A stretch of 9,136 bases of DNA from assembly GCA_913060595.1 (NCBI GenBank), contig CAJXSA010000142.1:1-9136 (forward strand). The letters run 5' to 3'. The position numbers and the translations under genes are program-made. Positions 1-5,710 of this stretch are shown one piece after another. Position 1 is the stretch's first letter. Each line of letters starts with the position of its first letter. The notes under the pieces were generated by a model, which ran no database searches, was not told the DNA's origin, and was given only the letters and a program-made list of their open reading frames with translations. Origin of the DNA: an uncultured Ignavibacteria bacterium (lineage in GTDB: Bacteria; Bacteroidota; Ignavibacteria; SZUA-365).

Positions 1-2
1 TG

Positions 3-491
3 GTGGAGGAAGTCGAGCAGTCCTTCGTGATTCGCCGCGGTTCCGCCACCGTGCACCTCTCGGTCAAGCCGCTGCATAAGAATGACTGCATCGTCGAGGC
101 GCTCTCCTACGTCGTGCAGGGCGCGAAAATCGGTCCGAAAATTCTCGGCATGCTCATGCGGCGCAACGCGACATACCCGATCGGGGCCTACGGCCTCCTC
201 TTCGACGACACCATCGTCTTCAGCCACAGTATCGCGGGTGCGAACCTCGACCCCAATGAACTGCGCACAACCATCGCCACCGTCGCCTTCGTCGCCGATG
301 AAACCGACGACGAAATTCGTGCCATGTCAGGCGGACTCCGGGCCGTCGACGCCCTCGGCATCATGGAAGAAGAAGGCGGGGCGAAGAAAAAACCCGCAGC
401 GAAAAAGAAGCCGGCGGCGAAGAAAAAACCCGCAGCGAAGAAAGCGGCTGCGAAGAAGCCAGCCGCACGGAAAACCACGCGTAAAAAATAA
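3..491 (+). CDS. YbjN/type III secretion chaperone-like domain protein with lysine-rich C-terminal tail (5' end probably outside window)
   Basis: The first ~120 residues resemble the compact alpha/beta fold shared by YbjN-like proteins and CesT-type secretion chaperones. Visible signs are a strand pair around IRRGSATVHLSV, a helix with a hydrophobic face, a YPIGAYGLLFDDTIVFSHS hairpin, and a helical segment LDPNELRTTIATVAFVADE followed by DDEIRAMSGG. The remaining ~35 residues are almost only Lys, Ala and Pro in KKKPAA-type repeats ending RKTTRKK, like histone H1-type or other nucleic-acid-binding tails. A GTG lies at base 3, but no leader is visible and the family normally has another N-terminal helix, so the gene probably starts upstream and this GTG is probably an internal Val. 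It ends at TAA, directly before a strong terminator, so it is the last gene of its transcript. The domain assignment is by remembered pattern. The function is unknown; the basic tail suggests binding to DNA, RNA or another polyanion (inference). Confidence 0.75.
   Translation: MEEVEQSFVIRRGSATVHLSVKPLHKNDCIVEALSYVVQGAKIGPKILGMLMRRNATYPIGAYGLLFDDTIVFSHSIAGANLDPNELRTTIATVAFVADETDDEIRAMSGGLRAVDALGIMEEEGGAKKKPAAKKKPAAKKKPAAKKAAAKKPAARKTTRKK
381..439 (+). repeat. In-frame tandem repeat encoding the KKKPAA tail
   Basis: A 23-base stretch at 381-403 recurs identically at 417-439, a period of 36 bases or two six-residue units. The intervening copy (399-416) encodes the same KKKPAA unit with different codons. 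Degenerate copies continue to about 476. Such low-complexity coding repeats tend to expand and contract by slippage, so tail length may vary between strains. Confidence 0.75.
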
Positions 492-507
492 ACCGCGACA
501 GGTGCAC

Positions 508-538
508 CGGGGCCGGAAACACGGCCCCGCTTTTTTTT
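508..538 (+). terminator. Rho-independent terminator after the lysine-tail gene
   Basis: An 8-bp perfect GC-rich stem (508-515 CGGGGCCG pairing with 522-529 CGGCCCCG) with a 6-nt loop GAAACA is followed, after one C, by eight T residues (531-538). It lies 17 nt after the stop codon at 491 and just before the next gene's ribosome-binding site, so it separates the two transcription units. Confidence 0.92.
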
Positions 539-558
539 CAGCAGACCGGAGCCGCAGC

Positions 559-1095
559 ATGGAAAGACCGGCGAGGTTCGGGGACGGAGATCACGCGCGT
601 CCCCCAGTGCGGACGGCCGGTATCACCGCGTTCCTGCTGATCGGCATCGTCCTCTTCAGCGGGAATGCCATGGCGCAGCGCGGTACGCGGCATGCCATTG
701 GAGTTGAATACGCGGGCATGGTGTTTTACGGAAGTACGTCCGTGCATTACGAGCTGATCACCTCCGATCACCTGAGCTTCCGTCTCGGCGTGGGATCCGC
801 GTATGCGACCATCATCATCGCGGACGTTGAAGCGACCGGCGGCACCGCGATGGTCAATTTCATGACACGCGGCTTCCACAAGTTCGAAGCCGGCTTCGGT
901 GTCTCCGTGATGCATGCGAACTTCTCTTTCCTCTTCGAGGAAGAAAGGCTGCCGCTCGCAACTCGTGTGTACCCGGCACTCAGCGTGGGGTACCGGTCGA
1001 TGCCGCGGGGACGGGGCTTCTTCTGGCGCGTGGGTGCGGCATGGATGTACGGGTACGGCCTCCCGCTGCTTCTTGGCGCGGGATACGTCTTCTGA
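559..1095 (+). CDS. Small secreted protein, probable outer-membrane beta-barrel
   Basis: The product is 178 residues. A hydrophobic stretch (about residues 20-36, ITAFLLIGIVLFSG) is followed by a signal-peptidase I site AMA|Q at residues 37-40. The mature ~139 residues alternate Gly/aromatic-rich strands with short loops (for example RLGVGSAYA, FEAGFGVSV, FFWRVGAAWMYGYG) and end LLLGAGYVF. A terminal Phe is the usual barrel-assembly signal of outer-membrane proteins. The size would suit a small barrel of 6 to 8 strands. ATG 559 is chosen because GGAG (548-551) lies 7 nt upstream. An in-frame GTG at 607 would give a more typical 23-residue signal peptide but has no well-spaced Shine-Dalgarno site. 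The gene follows a terminator and precedes a promoter, so it may be monocistronic. I do not recognise a specific family; 'outer-membrane barrel' is inference from composition. Confidence 0.7.
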   Translation: MERPARFGDGDHARPPVRTAGITAFLLIGIVLFSGNAMAQRGTRHAIGVEYAGMVFYGSTSVHYELITSDHLSFRLGVGSAYATIIIADVEATGGTAMVNFMTRGFHKFEAGFGVSVMHANFSFLFEEERLPLATRVYPALSVGYRSMPRGRGFFWRVGAAWMYGYGLPLLLGAGYVF

Positions 1096-1164
1096 GTCCC
1101 TTCGTCCGGCTCCTCGGCCTTCGGGACGCACGACCGGCCCCGGGTGAAAACAGCGTTCCGTGCT

Positions 1165-1193
1165 TTGACAAAGTGCACGAAAACTACCATATT
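1165..1193 (+). promoter_or_regulatory. Sigma70-type promoter for the small-protein/zinc-ribbon/STAS operon
   Basis: A perfect -35 box TTGACA (1165-1170) is followed after exactly 17 nt by CATATT (1188-1193), which matches four of six -10 consensus positions. The predicted start near 1200 would leave a leader of about 55 nt before the ATG at 1256. The surrounding 1165-1255 stretch is clearly more AT-rich than the coding DNA on either side, as expected for a promoter and leader. Confidence 0.6.
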
Positions 1194-1243
1194 GACATGG
1201 ATTTAAGGATTTCAGCGAAGCTGCGACAGAATCCGATATTTGA

Positions 1244-1249
1244 AAGGAG
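1244..1249 (+). promoter_or_regulatory. Shine-Dalgarno site that fixes the start at 1256
   Basis: AAGGAG is separated by 6 nt from ATG 1256. A nearer ATG at 1251, in another frame, is only one base away from the site and too close for initiation. This decides between two overlapping reading frames. Confidence 0.75.
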
Positions 1250-1255
1250 CATGGA

Positions 1256-1513
1256 ATGCCCACAGGGATCAAGCAATGGCCCGACGACAGTCTCGAGCGG
1301 CGCGCCTACCGAGCGGTGGAAGACATCCCGGTCGTCGAGGTCAATGACCGGAACCGCCTCGGATATCATGTGTTTCTCTTCCTCAAGGGTGAACTCCCCA
1401 GCGTGGATGAAGCAATTCATGTCGCCCAGGCCCGCATGCTTGTCGATGACGCAGAGGCCGCACGCCGCATCACCAATGCTCTCGAAGCCGGAGAAAGCAG
1501 CGAAGCAGTATGA
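1256..1513 (+). CDS. Small protein of unknown function, first gene of a STAS operon
   Basis: An 85-residue acidic soluble protein without signal peptide, membrane segment or cysteine. It can be read as an N-terminal part (residues 1-36) ending in a likely strand DIPVVEVND, a second strand YHVFLFLKG (about 37-45), and a helical C-terminal half from PSVDEAIHVAQARM to ARRITNALEAGE. I do not recognise the family. The start is supported by AAGGAG at 6 nt and by a promoter about 60 nt upstream. Its stop overlaps the next start as ATGA (1510-1513), so the two are probably translationally coupled, and a STAS-domain regulator follows. A regulatory or accessory role with these partners is possible but is inferred only from gene order. 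Confidence 0.8.
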   Translation: MPTGIKQWPDDSLERRAYRAVEDIPVVEVNDRNRLGYHVFLFLKGELPSVDEAIHVAQARMLVDDAEAARRITNALEAGESSEAV

Positions 1514-1728
1514 GTGCGCAGTCAGAGCGCTCGCATGAGGAGACCCTGCGCGACGAACGCAGGCACTGCCCGCAATGCGGATTCATTATCAGCAATCCGA
1601 TGACGGATCGCTGTCCGCGCTGCTTTCATCATGTCGCACGCGTGGAAACAAACTGCGGCAGCTGCACCTGGCAGGGGAACTGCGAGTTCGCCCATCTCGT
1701 GCAGGAAAAGCGAGATACGAAACAGTAG
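1510..1728 (+). CDS. Small zinc-ribbon protein
   Basis: A 72-residue protein with seven cysteines: CPQC (20/23), CPRC (35/38), CGSC (49/52) and C58. The first two pairs, 11 residues apart, look like one four-Cys zinc ribbon. The CGSC pair with C58, and perhaps His40, His41 or His62, could form a second metal site. The N-terminus is charged and the tail is basic (QEKRDTKQ). There is no signal peptide. The start ATG overlaps the stop of the preceding gene (ATGA) and has no strong Shine-Dalgarno site of its own, which fits translational coupling. The STAS gene follows 28 nt after the stop. Zinc ribbons of this size usually mediate protein or nucleic-acid contacts. No specific family is recognised. 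Confidence 0.8.
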   Translation: MSAQSERSHEETLRDERRHCPQCGFIISNPMTDRCPRCFHHVARVETNCGSCTWQGNCEFAHLVQEKRDTKQ

Positions 1729-1756
1729 ATCTTTCAATCACCATACGAGGCAGGCA

Positions 1757-2125
1757 ATGCAGATAAAAGAACAAATCGAAGGAGATGTCGTAGTGCTCTC
1801 CCTTCGGGGGAACCTGATGGGCGAACCGGAGACCTCCGAGTTCCGCGACAAGATCAAGGATCTTGTGCGGGACGGCTTTCTGAAAATTGTCCTCGACGTA
1901 TCAAAGATCAAGTGGCTCAACAGTTCCGGTCTCGGCGCGCTGATTTCCGCGCTCGCAACGGTCAACAACGGCGGCGGCGACATGCGTCTCGCCAACGTGA
2001 CCGAGAAGATCAAGAGCCTTTTCATGATCACACAGCTGATCAAAGTCTTCAAGACCTTTGACACGACTGAACGCGCTGTCGCCAGCTTTCTCGTTGATCC
2101 GATCAGCGGGAAAAAAACCGAGTAA
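1757..2125 (+). CDS. STAS-domain anti-sigma factor antagonist
   Basis: A 122-residue single-domain STAS protein of the SpoIIAA/RsbV type. Such proteins bind an anti-sigma factor kinase when unphosphorylated and so free a sigma factor or other partner. Evidence is the N-terminal strands DVVVLSLRGNLMG, the strand KIVLDVSKIKWLN and the phosphorylation-loop motif NSSGLGALI (Ser56/Ser57; Ser56 aligns with the phosphorylated Ser58 of B. subtilis SpoIIAA, and Asn55 replaces its Asp57). The GGDMRLANVTEKIKSLF segment and the VFKTFDTTERAVASF C-terminal helix are also typical. ATG 1757 is preceded by GAGG (1747-1750) at 6 nt. It is the third gene of the operon begun at 1256. No RsbW/SpoIIAB-like kinase or PP2C phosphatase is in the window, so its partner must be elsewhere. 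Confidence 0.92.
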   Translation: MQIKEQIEGDVVVLSLRGNLMGEPETSEFRDKIKDLVRDGFLKIVLDVSKIKWLNSSGLGALISALATVNNGGGDMRLANVTEKIKSLFMITQLIKVFKTFDTTERAVASFLVDPISGKKTE

Positions 2126-2156
2126 TAATCTCCGCCCTTCCGTCCTTTCCTGAATG

Positions 2157-4094
2157 TTACTGCAACGCCGTCGCAGCCGCGTCGGCGTTGCGCTGTTTCC
2201 AGCTGATGATCGGCGCACTGCCCGGGACGATTTCCAGTGCGCGGTCGAACATTTCTCCCGCCTTTTCGAACAATCCCGCATTGTGCAGGTATATGCCGCG
2301 GTTGCTGAGCATGTTGGCGTACATGTCCTTGATCGCGGGCACGAGACGTTCCTCGCTCTCGAACGGACGGTATCGCAGTTCCGGGAAAAACAGCGCGTCC
2401 GCAGATGGGACATCCTCCGCGCGGTAGAGCCGGAACGCCAGCCCCTCGGGTACGCGCACGTACCCGGGACCGAACTGCTTTTCCATCTCGATGGTCAGAT
2501 ACACCGGACGGTTCCCGTAACTCCGGTCGATCATCGCGTTGATCAGTCCGTTGAACGCGGCTTCGATCACGGTGGGATTGTATGGCCGCCCCTCCTCGAA
2601 CTTTGCGAGTTCACTTTCAAAGCGCGCCATTTCTTCCGGGACGAGCGCGGTGAGTTCCGGGAAGTTGTTGCGCATCTGCTCGAGATACCACGAACGGCGG
2701 AACAGTTCCTTGTCGAGCACGATCACATCCGGACGCAGTCCCTCGACGTGCTGGTAATAGTAGGATGCGGACACCCAGTAGTCCCACTGGAAGGAAAACA
2801 CCAGGGCGTTTTCCTGCAGCGAGGCGAACATGGTGTGTGTATAATCCTCGACGAGGTAATTCCCGCGCTGCGAGACGCGTGCGCCGTTGAGCAGAAGCGG
2901 CAGCGCGATCACGGCCGTCGCGGCGAGCGCCACAATCATGGCAGGACGTTTTTTCCCCAGCCAGCGTGGCAGCTCGACAACGAAAAACGCCGTTCCCGCT
3001 GCCACCACGAAATACCCGAGGAGGAAATACGTGTCGATATCGTGAATGTCATACCCCGCTGCCCAGATCACACAGGTTCCGAAAAGGAGCACAAGGAAAA
3101 CCCCCAGCTGTGTGCTGCGCCGCCATGCGGCTCCGATGCCGATCACGGCGGCGGCGAGCCCGACATACACCGTGTCCCGTCCAAGAGCCGTGAACGCATA
3201 CCCGAACTGCCCTTTCCACGCGTCGAAACTCGAGAACATCCAGACACTGTACTGTGCACCGGAAACATGCCGGTACAGCGCGTCAAAGGTGACGGGATCT
3301 CCCCAGTTCAGCCACGGATCTGCAGCCGCCCGCAGCGGCAGGTACAGATACGGCAGGAGTCCGGCCGCGAACGCCGCGAGCGCGAACGCCGCGTCCCTCC
3401 AGAAGCCTTCCCTTCTGCCATGCCGCCAGAAAAGCAGCACACCGAAGCCGGGCAGCAGGAAAATCGTGCTCATATGATTTGCGAAGGAAAGCCCGAGCAC
3501 TGCGGCGAGCAGGAGCAATCGGCGACGAAAGTCCCCGGCACCGTTTTCCGCTGCGAAGAACAGCACGGCCGCACGCCATAGCAGCAGGGAAAGCATGAGC
3601 ACGTGAAGGGAATACACTTCGACCGACAGTGCGGTACGCCAGAATGTGCCGGAGAGACCGAGTGCGAGCGCCCCTGCAACGGCTGCCGCGAGCCGCAGCA
3701 TGTCAGGCTGCCTTTCCTGCTCTGATTCCCGCGACACTGCCGCGTTCTTCTTCCTCTTCTTACCGGCCGTACGCTGTTTCGCCTTCGCGCGCACGCCGAG
3801 CAGCACGAAGAGCATCTGCACGGTGATGCCCGCGGCGCCTGCACTGAGCACCGCGGCAAGGAGGTTCAGCCGGTATATGCCGTCCCCGAGCGGCAGCTGC
3901 GCCCAGATCCCGGCGACGAGCGTGAACAGCGGGTAGCCCGTGGGATGCGCGATGCCCCAGCCGTGCGCCACCGCGGCAAGCTCTCCCGCATCGATGAAAT
4001 CCACCGAAGGCGCGAGCGTCAGCACGTAGACGATAAGCGTGACGAGAGCGACGCCGATGGATGCGAGCAGTCGATGACGGTGAACCGTTGTCAT
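2157..4094 (-). CDS. DUF2723 GT-C-like polytopic membrane protein with C-terminal TPR-like segment
   Basis: A 645-residue inner-membrane protein. The first helix (about 11-28) is followed by the DUF2723 signature LAPSVDFIDAGELAAVAHG…IAHPTGYPLF, with Asp35, Glu38 and His50-Pro51 in the first periplasmic loop. That is where GT-C glycosyltransferases (protein O-mannosyltransferase-like) carry catalytic acids. Roughly ten further hydrophobic segments run to about residue 400, interrupted by a basic loop (KAKQRTAGKKRKK, about 103-115). The last ~240 residues are soluble and include one TPR-like helix pair (NRGIYLHNAGLFEKAGEMF…ALEIVPG). Family members in Bacteroidota are often longer, with more TPRs, so this is a short form. 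Its ATG overlaps the ABC ATPase stop (ATGA), with AGGAGGT 6 nt upstream. Glycosyl transfer from a lipid-linked donor is the family expectation; acceptor and sugar are unknown. Confidence 0.88.
   Translation of the reverse strand: MTTVHRHRLLASIGVALVTLIVYVLTLAPSVDFIDAGELAAVAHGWGIAHPTGYPLFTLVAGIWAQLPLGDGIYRLNLLAAVLSAGAAGITVQMLFVLLGVRAKAKQRTAGKKRKKNAAVSRESEQERQPDMLRLAAAVAGALALGLSGTFWRTALSVEVYSLHVLMLSLLLWRAAVLFFAAENGAGDFRRRLLLLAAVLGLSFANHMSTIFLLPGFGVLLFWRHGRREGFWRDAAFALAAFAAGLLPYLYLPLRAAADPWLNWGDPVTFDALYRHVSGAQYSVWMFSSFDAWKGQFGYAFTALGRDTVYVGLAAAVIGIGAAWRRSTQLGVFLVLLFGTCVIWAAGYDIHDIDTYFLLGYFVVAAGTAFFVVELPRWLGKKRPAMIVALAATAVIALPLLLNGARVSQRGNYLVEDYTHTMFASLQENALVFSFQWDYWVSASYYYQHVEGLRPDVIVLDKELFRRSWYLEQMRNNFPELTALVPEEMARFESELAKFEEGRPYNPTVIEAAFNGLINAMIDRSYGNRPVYLTIEMEKQFGPGYVRVPEGLAFRLYRAEDVPSADALFFPELRYRPFESEERLVPAIKDMYANMLSNRGIYLHNAGLFEKAGEMFDRALEIVPGSAPIISWKQRNADAAATALQ
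2162..2191. repeat. Long inverted repeat at the convergent gene junction
   Basis: A 9-bp perfect stem, GCAACGCCG (2162-2170) with CGGCGTTGC (2183-2191), plus after one mismatch an inner 3-bp stem closed by a 4-nt loop. It lies in the last codons of the DUF2723 gene and 37 nt past the STAS stop. No T-run follows on either strand, so it is not a canonical intrinsic terminator. It could still stabilise the 3' end of the STAS operon transcript or slow polymerase (inference). Confidence 0.5.
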
Positions 4095-5020
4095 GATGCC
4101 ACCTCCTCTTCGGGTTGCTCTGTGATAGTGAGGAAGTAATCCTCCAGCGACCGGCGCGGAGCGAACGCCGACACCGCCACACCGCTGCCGGTGAGCGCGG
4201 CGTTCGTGCGTGCGAGATCCTCCTCCGCGATTACGCAGCTGAGCTGCTCTTCATGGCGGCCCAGTTCGTGCACCCAGTCCATGTCCGCGAGCAGCCGCTC
4301 GGCTTTTTCCATTGGTGCGGCGCTGATGCGCACGGCGATGCGGTCATGACCGAGCAGCTCCCCCACACTGCCCTGCACGACCAGGCGTCCCCTGTGCAGA
4401 ATGCACATGCGTGTCGCCACCTGCTCGATTTCATGCAGCAGGTGAGAGGAAAGGAAGATCGTCATCCCATGCTCGCCACGGAGACGCAGGATCAGCTCCC
4501 GCACCTCTTTCATGCCCTGCGGATCAAGACCGTTGGTCGGTTCGTCGAGTATGAGCAGCTCGGGATCGGGAAGCAGTGCCTGCGCGATGCCGAGGCGCTG
4601 CTTCATTCCGTGCGAGTATGCCTTGACGCGGTCGTCCGCGCGGTCCGCGAGTCCGACGATGCGCAGCACCTCCTCGATGCGGACATGGTCGACGCGTCCG
4701 TACAGCGCGGATATGATTTCAAGGTTTTTCCGGGCGCTCAGGTACAGGTAGAAATCCGGACGCTCCACCAGTCCTCCCACACGGGCGAGCACCGAACGAT
4801 CGGCGCGGACATCACGCCCGAAAAGCTCGAGGCGACCCGTGCTCGGCACGATGAGGGAAAGAATCATGCGTATGGTCGTGCTTTTCCCCGCCCCGTTCGG
4901 ACCGAGGAAACCGTAAATGTCGCCGCGATGCACGGCGATGTCCAGCTGTTCGACCGCGGTGCGTTTGCCGAAGTTCTTTCCGAGTCCGTAGGTCCGGAGA
5001 ATGACGTCTGCGTCGTCCAT
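4091..5020 (-). CDS. ABC transporter ATP-binding protein (BcrA/ABC-2 type)
   Basis: A 309-residue cytoplasmic ATPase. Walker A GPNGAGKST (40-48), a Q-loop region with Glu in GLVERPDFYLYLS (83-95), signature SHGMKQRLGIAQALL (136-150; SHGMK instead of LSGGQ), Walker B LLILDE (155-160), D-loop NGLD (163-166) and H-loop SSHLLHE with His193 are all intact. The signature variant and the 'ERPDFY' loop are typical of the BcrA/NatA/GldA-like ATPases that power ABC-2 permeases. A C-terminal domain of about 90 residues follows, as in that subfamily. The usual permease partner is absent on both sides: a PepSY-like membrane protein lies 7 nt upstream and a GT-C-like protein overlaps by 4 nt downstream. 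The ATG at 5020 is preceded by a modest AGGA that overlaps the upstream gene's stop. The substrate cannot be inferred. Confidence 0.94.
   Translation of the reverse strand: MDDADVILRTYGLGKNFGKRTAVEQLDIAVHRGDIYGFLGPNGAGKSTTIRMILSLIVPSTGRLELFGRDVRADRSVLARVGGLVERPDFYLYLSARKNLEIISALYGRVDHVRIEEVLRIVGLADRADDRVKAYSHGMKQRLGIAQALLPDPELLILDEPTNGLDPQGMKEVRELILRLRGEHGMTIFLSSHLLHEIEQVATRMCILHRGRLVVQGSVGELLGHDRIAVRISAAPMEKAERLLADMDWVHELGRHEEQLSCVIAEEDLARTNAALTGSGVAVSAFAPRRSLEDYFLTITEQPEEEVAS
4101..4107 (-). promoter_or_regulatory. Consensus Shine-Dalgarno site for the DUF2723 gene
   Basis: On the minus strand this reads AGGAGGT, complementary to the 16S rRNA tail, 6 nt before the ATG at 4094 and inside the last codons of the ABC ATPase gene. 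It is the strongest ribosome-binding site in the window, so the membrane protein may be translated independently as well as by coupling. Confidence 0.8.
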
Positions 5021-5027
5021 GAGCGTC

Positions 5028-5594
5028 CTAGAGATAGAGGATGAGAAAGATTGCGGGAATCAGGAAACCGGCGGCCGTCAGCCATGCGCCGCGTCCCGTA
5101 ATGCCCTTGCTTCCCTTGAGGATGAACAGCCCGGAAATCGCAAGGACCACCAGCGCGCCGGCGAATATGTCCGAGAACCATGTCCACAGCTGTCGGGGCG
5201 TGTTGTAATGCAGGTAGTTCACCTCGAAAAACACCGCGCGCCGACGCGCGTGTTCAAGGATGCCCGAACCGCTCGGCGTATCGACGGTCAGGGAGCCCCC
5301 GTCGAGGAAGATTTTCAGCGTGCTCTCGTCGGGAAAGTAGTGTTTCTTGTAGTTCCCTTCCTCCCCGAATTCCTCGAGCATGGTCAGCGCGGCGGTGCGG
5401 TCGAAGCCGTCGTGCTCGATGCCGCTCCGCACCTGCACTTCCCTGTGCGTGATGTGATAATTCGGGTCCCATTCCTTGATGTGGTTCAGGGCGATGCCGG
5501 AAATCGCGTAAATGATGGTCATCGCGGAGAAAAAGTACCCCAGGTCCCTGTGAATGGCCTGGTTCCATCGTCTGATACGGTTGCTGAGTTTCAT
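5028..5594 (-). CDS. PepSY-associated transmembrane-like small membrane protein
   Basis: A 188-residue membrane protein from ATG 5594, or 202 residues from ATG 5636. It begins with a basic amphipathic segment (RIRRWNQAIHRDLGYF) leading into TM1 (about 19-36, FFSAMTIIYAISGIAL) and NHIKEW. A periplasmic segment of ~100 residues follows, with a PepSY-like stretch and the strand pair TLKIFLDGGSLTVDTPSG. TM2 (about 138-156, DIFAGALVVLAISGLFIL) and TM3 at the C-terminus (WLTAAGFLIPAIFLILYL) complete it. This architecture matches the PepSY_TM-like families seen with iron, copper or haem reductase systems. I prefer 5594 because the extra 14 residues are charged and lie outside the family pattern; neither start has a strong Shine-Dalgarno site. 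It leads a tight gene run with the ABC ATPase 7 nt downstream. The specific substrate is unknown. Confidence 0.82.
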   Translation of the reverse strand: MKLSNRIRRWNQAIHRDLGYFFSAMTIIYAISGIALNHIKEWDPNYHITHREVQVRSGIEHDGFDRTAALTMLEEFGEEGNYKKHYFPDESTLKIFLDGGSLTVDTPSGSGILEHARRRAVFFEVNYLHYNTPRQLWTWFSDIFAGALVVLAISGLFILKGSKGITGRGAWLTAAGFLIPAIFLILYL

Positions 5595-5656
5595 CGCGGG
5601 ATTTCTTTCGGTTGCATGTTTGGTACGAACGCGCATGGAGCGTCCCGTAAATTACG

Positions 5657-5683
5657 AAAAAAGGCCAGGCTTTCACCTGGCCC
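5657..5683 (-). terminator. Rho-independent terminator after the His-rich lipoprotein gene
   Basis: A 7-bp perfect stem (5663-5669 GGCCAGG with 5676-5682 CCTGGCC) with a 6-nt loop is followed on the minus strand by six T residues (plus-strand A at 5657-5662). It lies 28 nt past the lipoprotein stop at 5711. On the plus strand it has a shorter T-run and may act weakly there too. It implies that the PepSY-ABC-DUF2723 run is transcribed from its own promoter or by readthrough. Confidence 0.85.
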
Positions 5684-5710
5684 TTTTCGACATCTGCGCA
5701 GGGCGCATGT

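Noticed and set aside
381..476. The repeated AAGAAAAAACCC-type units considered as a CRISPR-like or regulatory repeat.
   Set aside because: The units are in frame, contiguous, lack spacers and encode a typical Lys/Ala/Pro tail, so they are a coding low-complexity repeat.
1192..1197. A second TTGACA downstream of the proposed -35 box.
   Set aside because: No reasonable -10 box lies 16-18 nt downstream (the sequence there is AGCGAAG-like), while the first TTGACA has one at 17 nt.
538..1272. A 244-codon minus-strand frame across the barrel gene and the promoter region.
   Set aside because: It runs through the promoter and leader of the plus-strand operon and has no domain or ribosome-binding support. 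The plus-strand gene has a signal peptide and a barrel-like ending.
1251..1538. An alternative ATG at 1251 in another frame, overlapping the 85-residue gene.
   Set aside because: It is only one base from the AAGGAG site. The frame from 1256 has proper 6-nt spacing and overlaps the next gene by ATGA.
2154..3581. A 475-codon open frame on the plus strand opposite the DUF2723 gene.
   Set aside because: It is antisense to a well-supported membrane-protein gene. Its translation is rich in Arg, His and Glu without domain pattern, as expected from the opposite strand of GC-rich coding DNA.
4115..5044. A 309-codon plus-strand frame covering the ABC ATPase.
   Set aside because: It mirrors the ATPase gene, whose Walker A, signature, Walker B and H-loop are intact on the minus strand.
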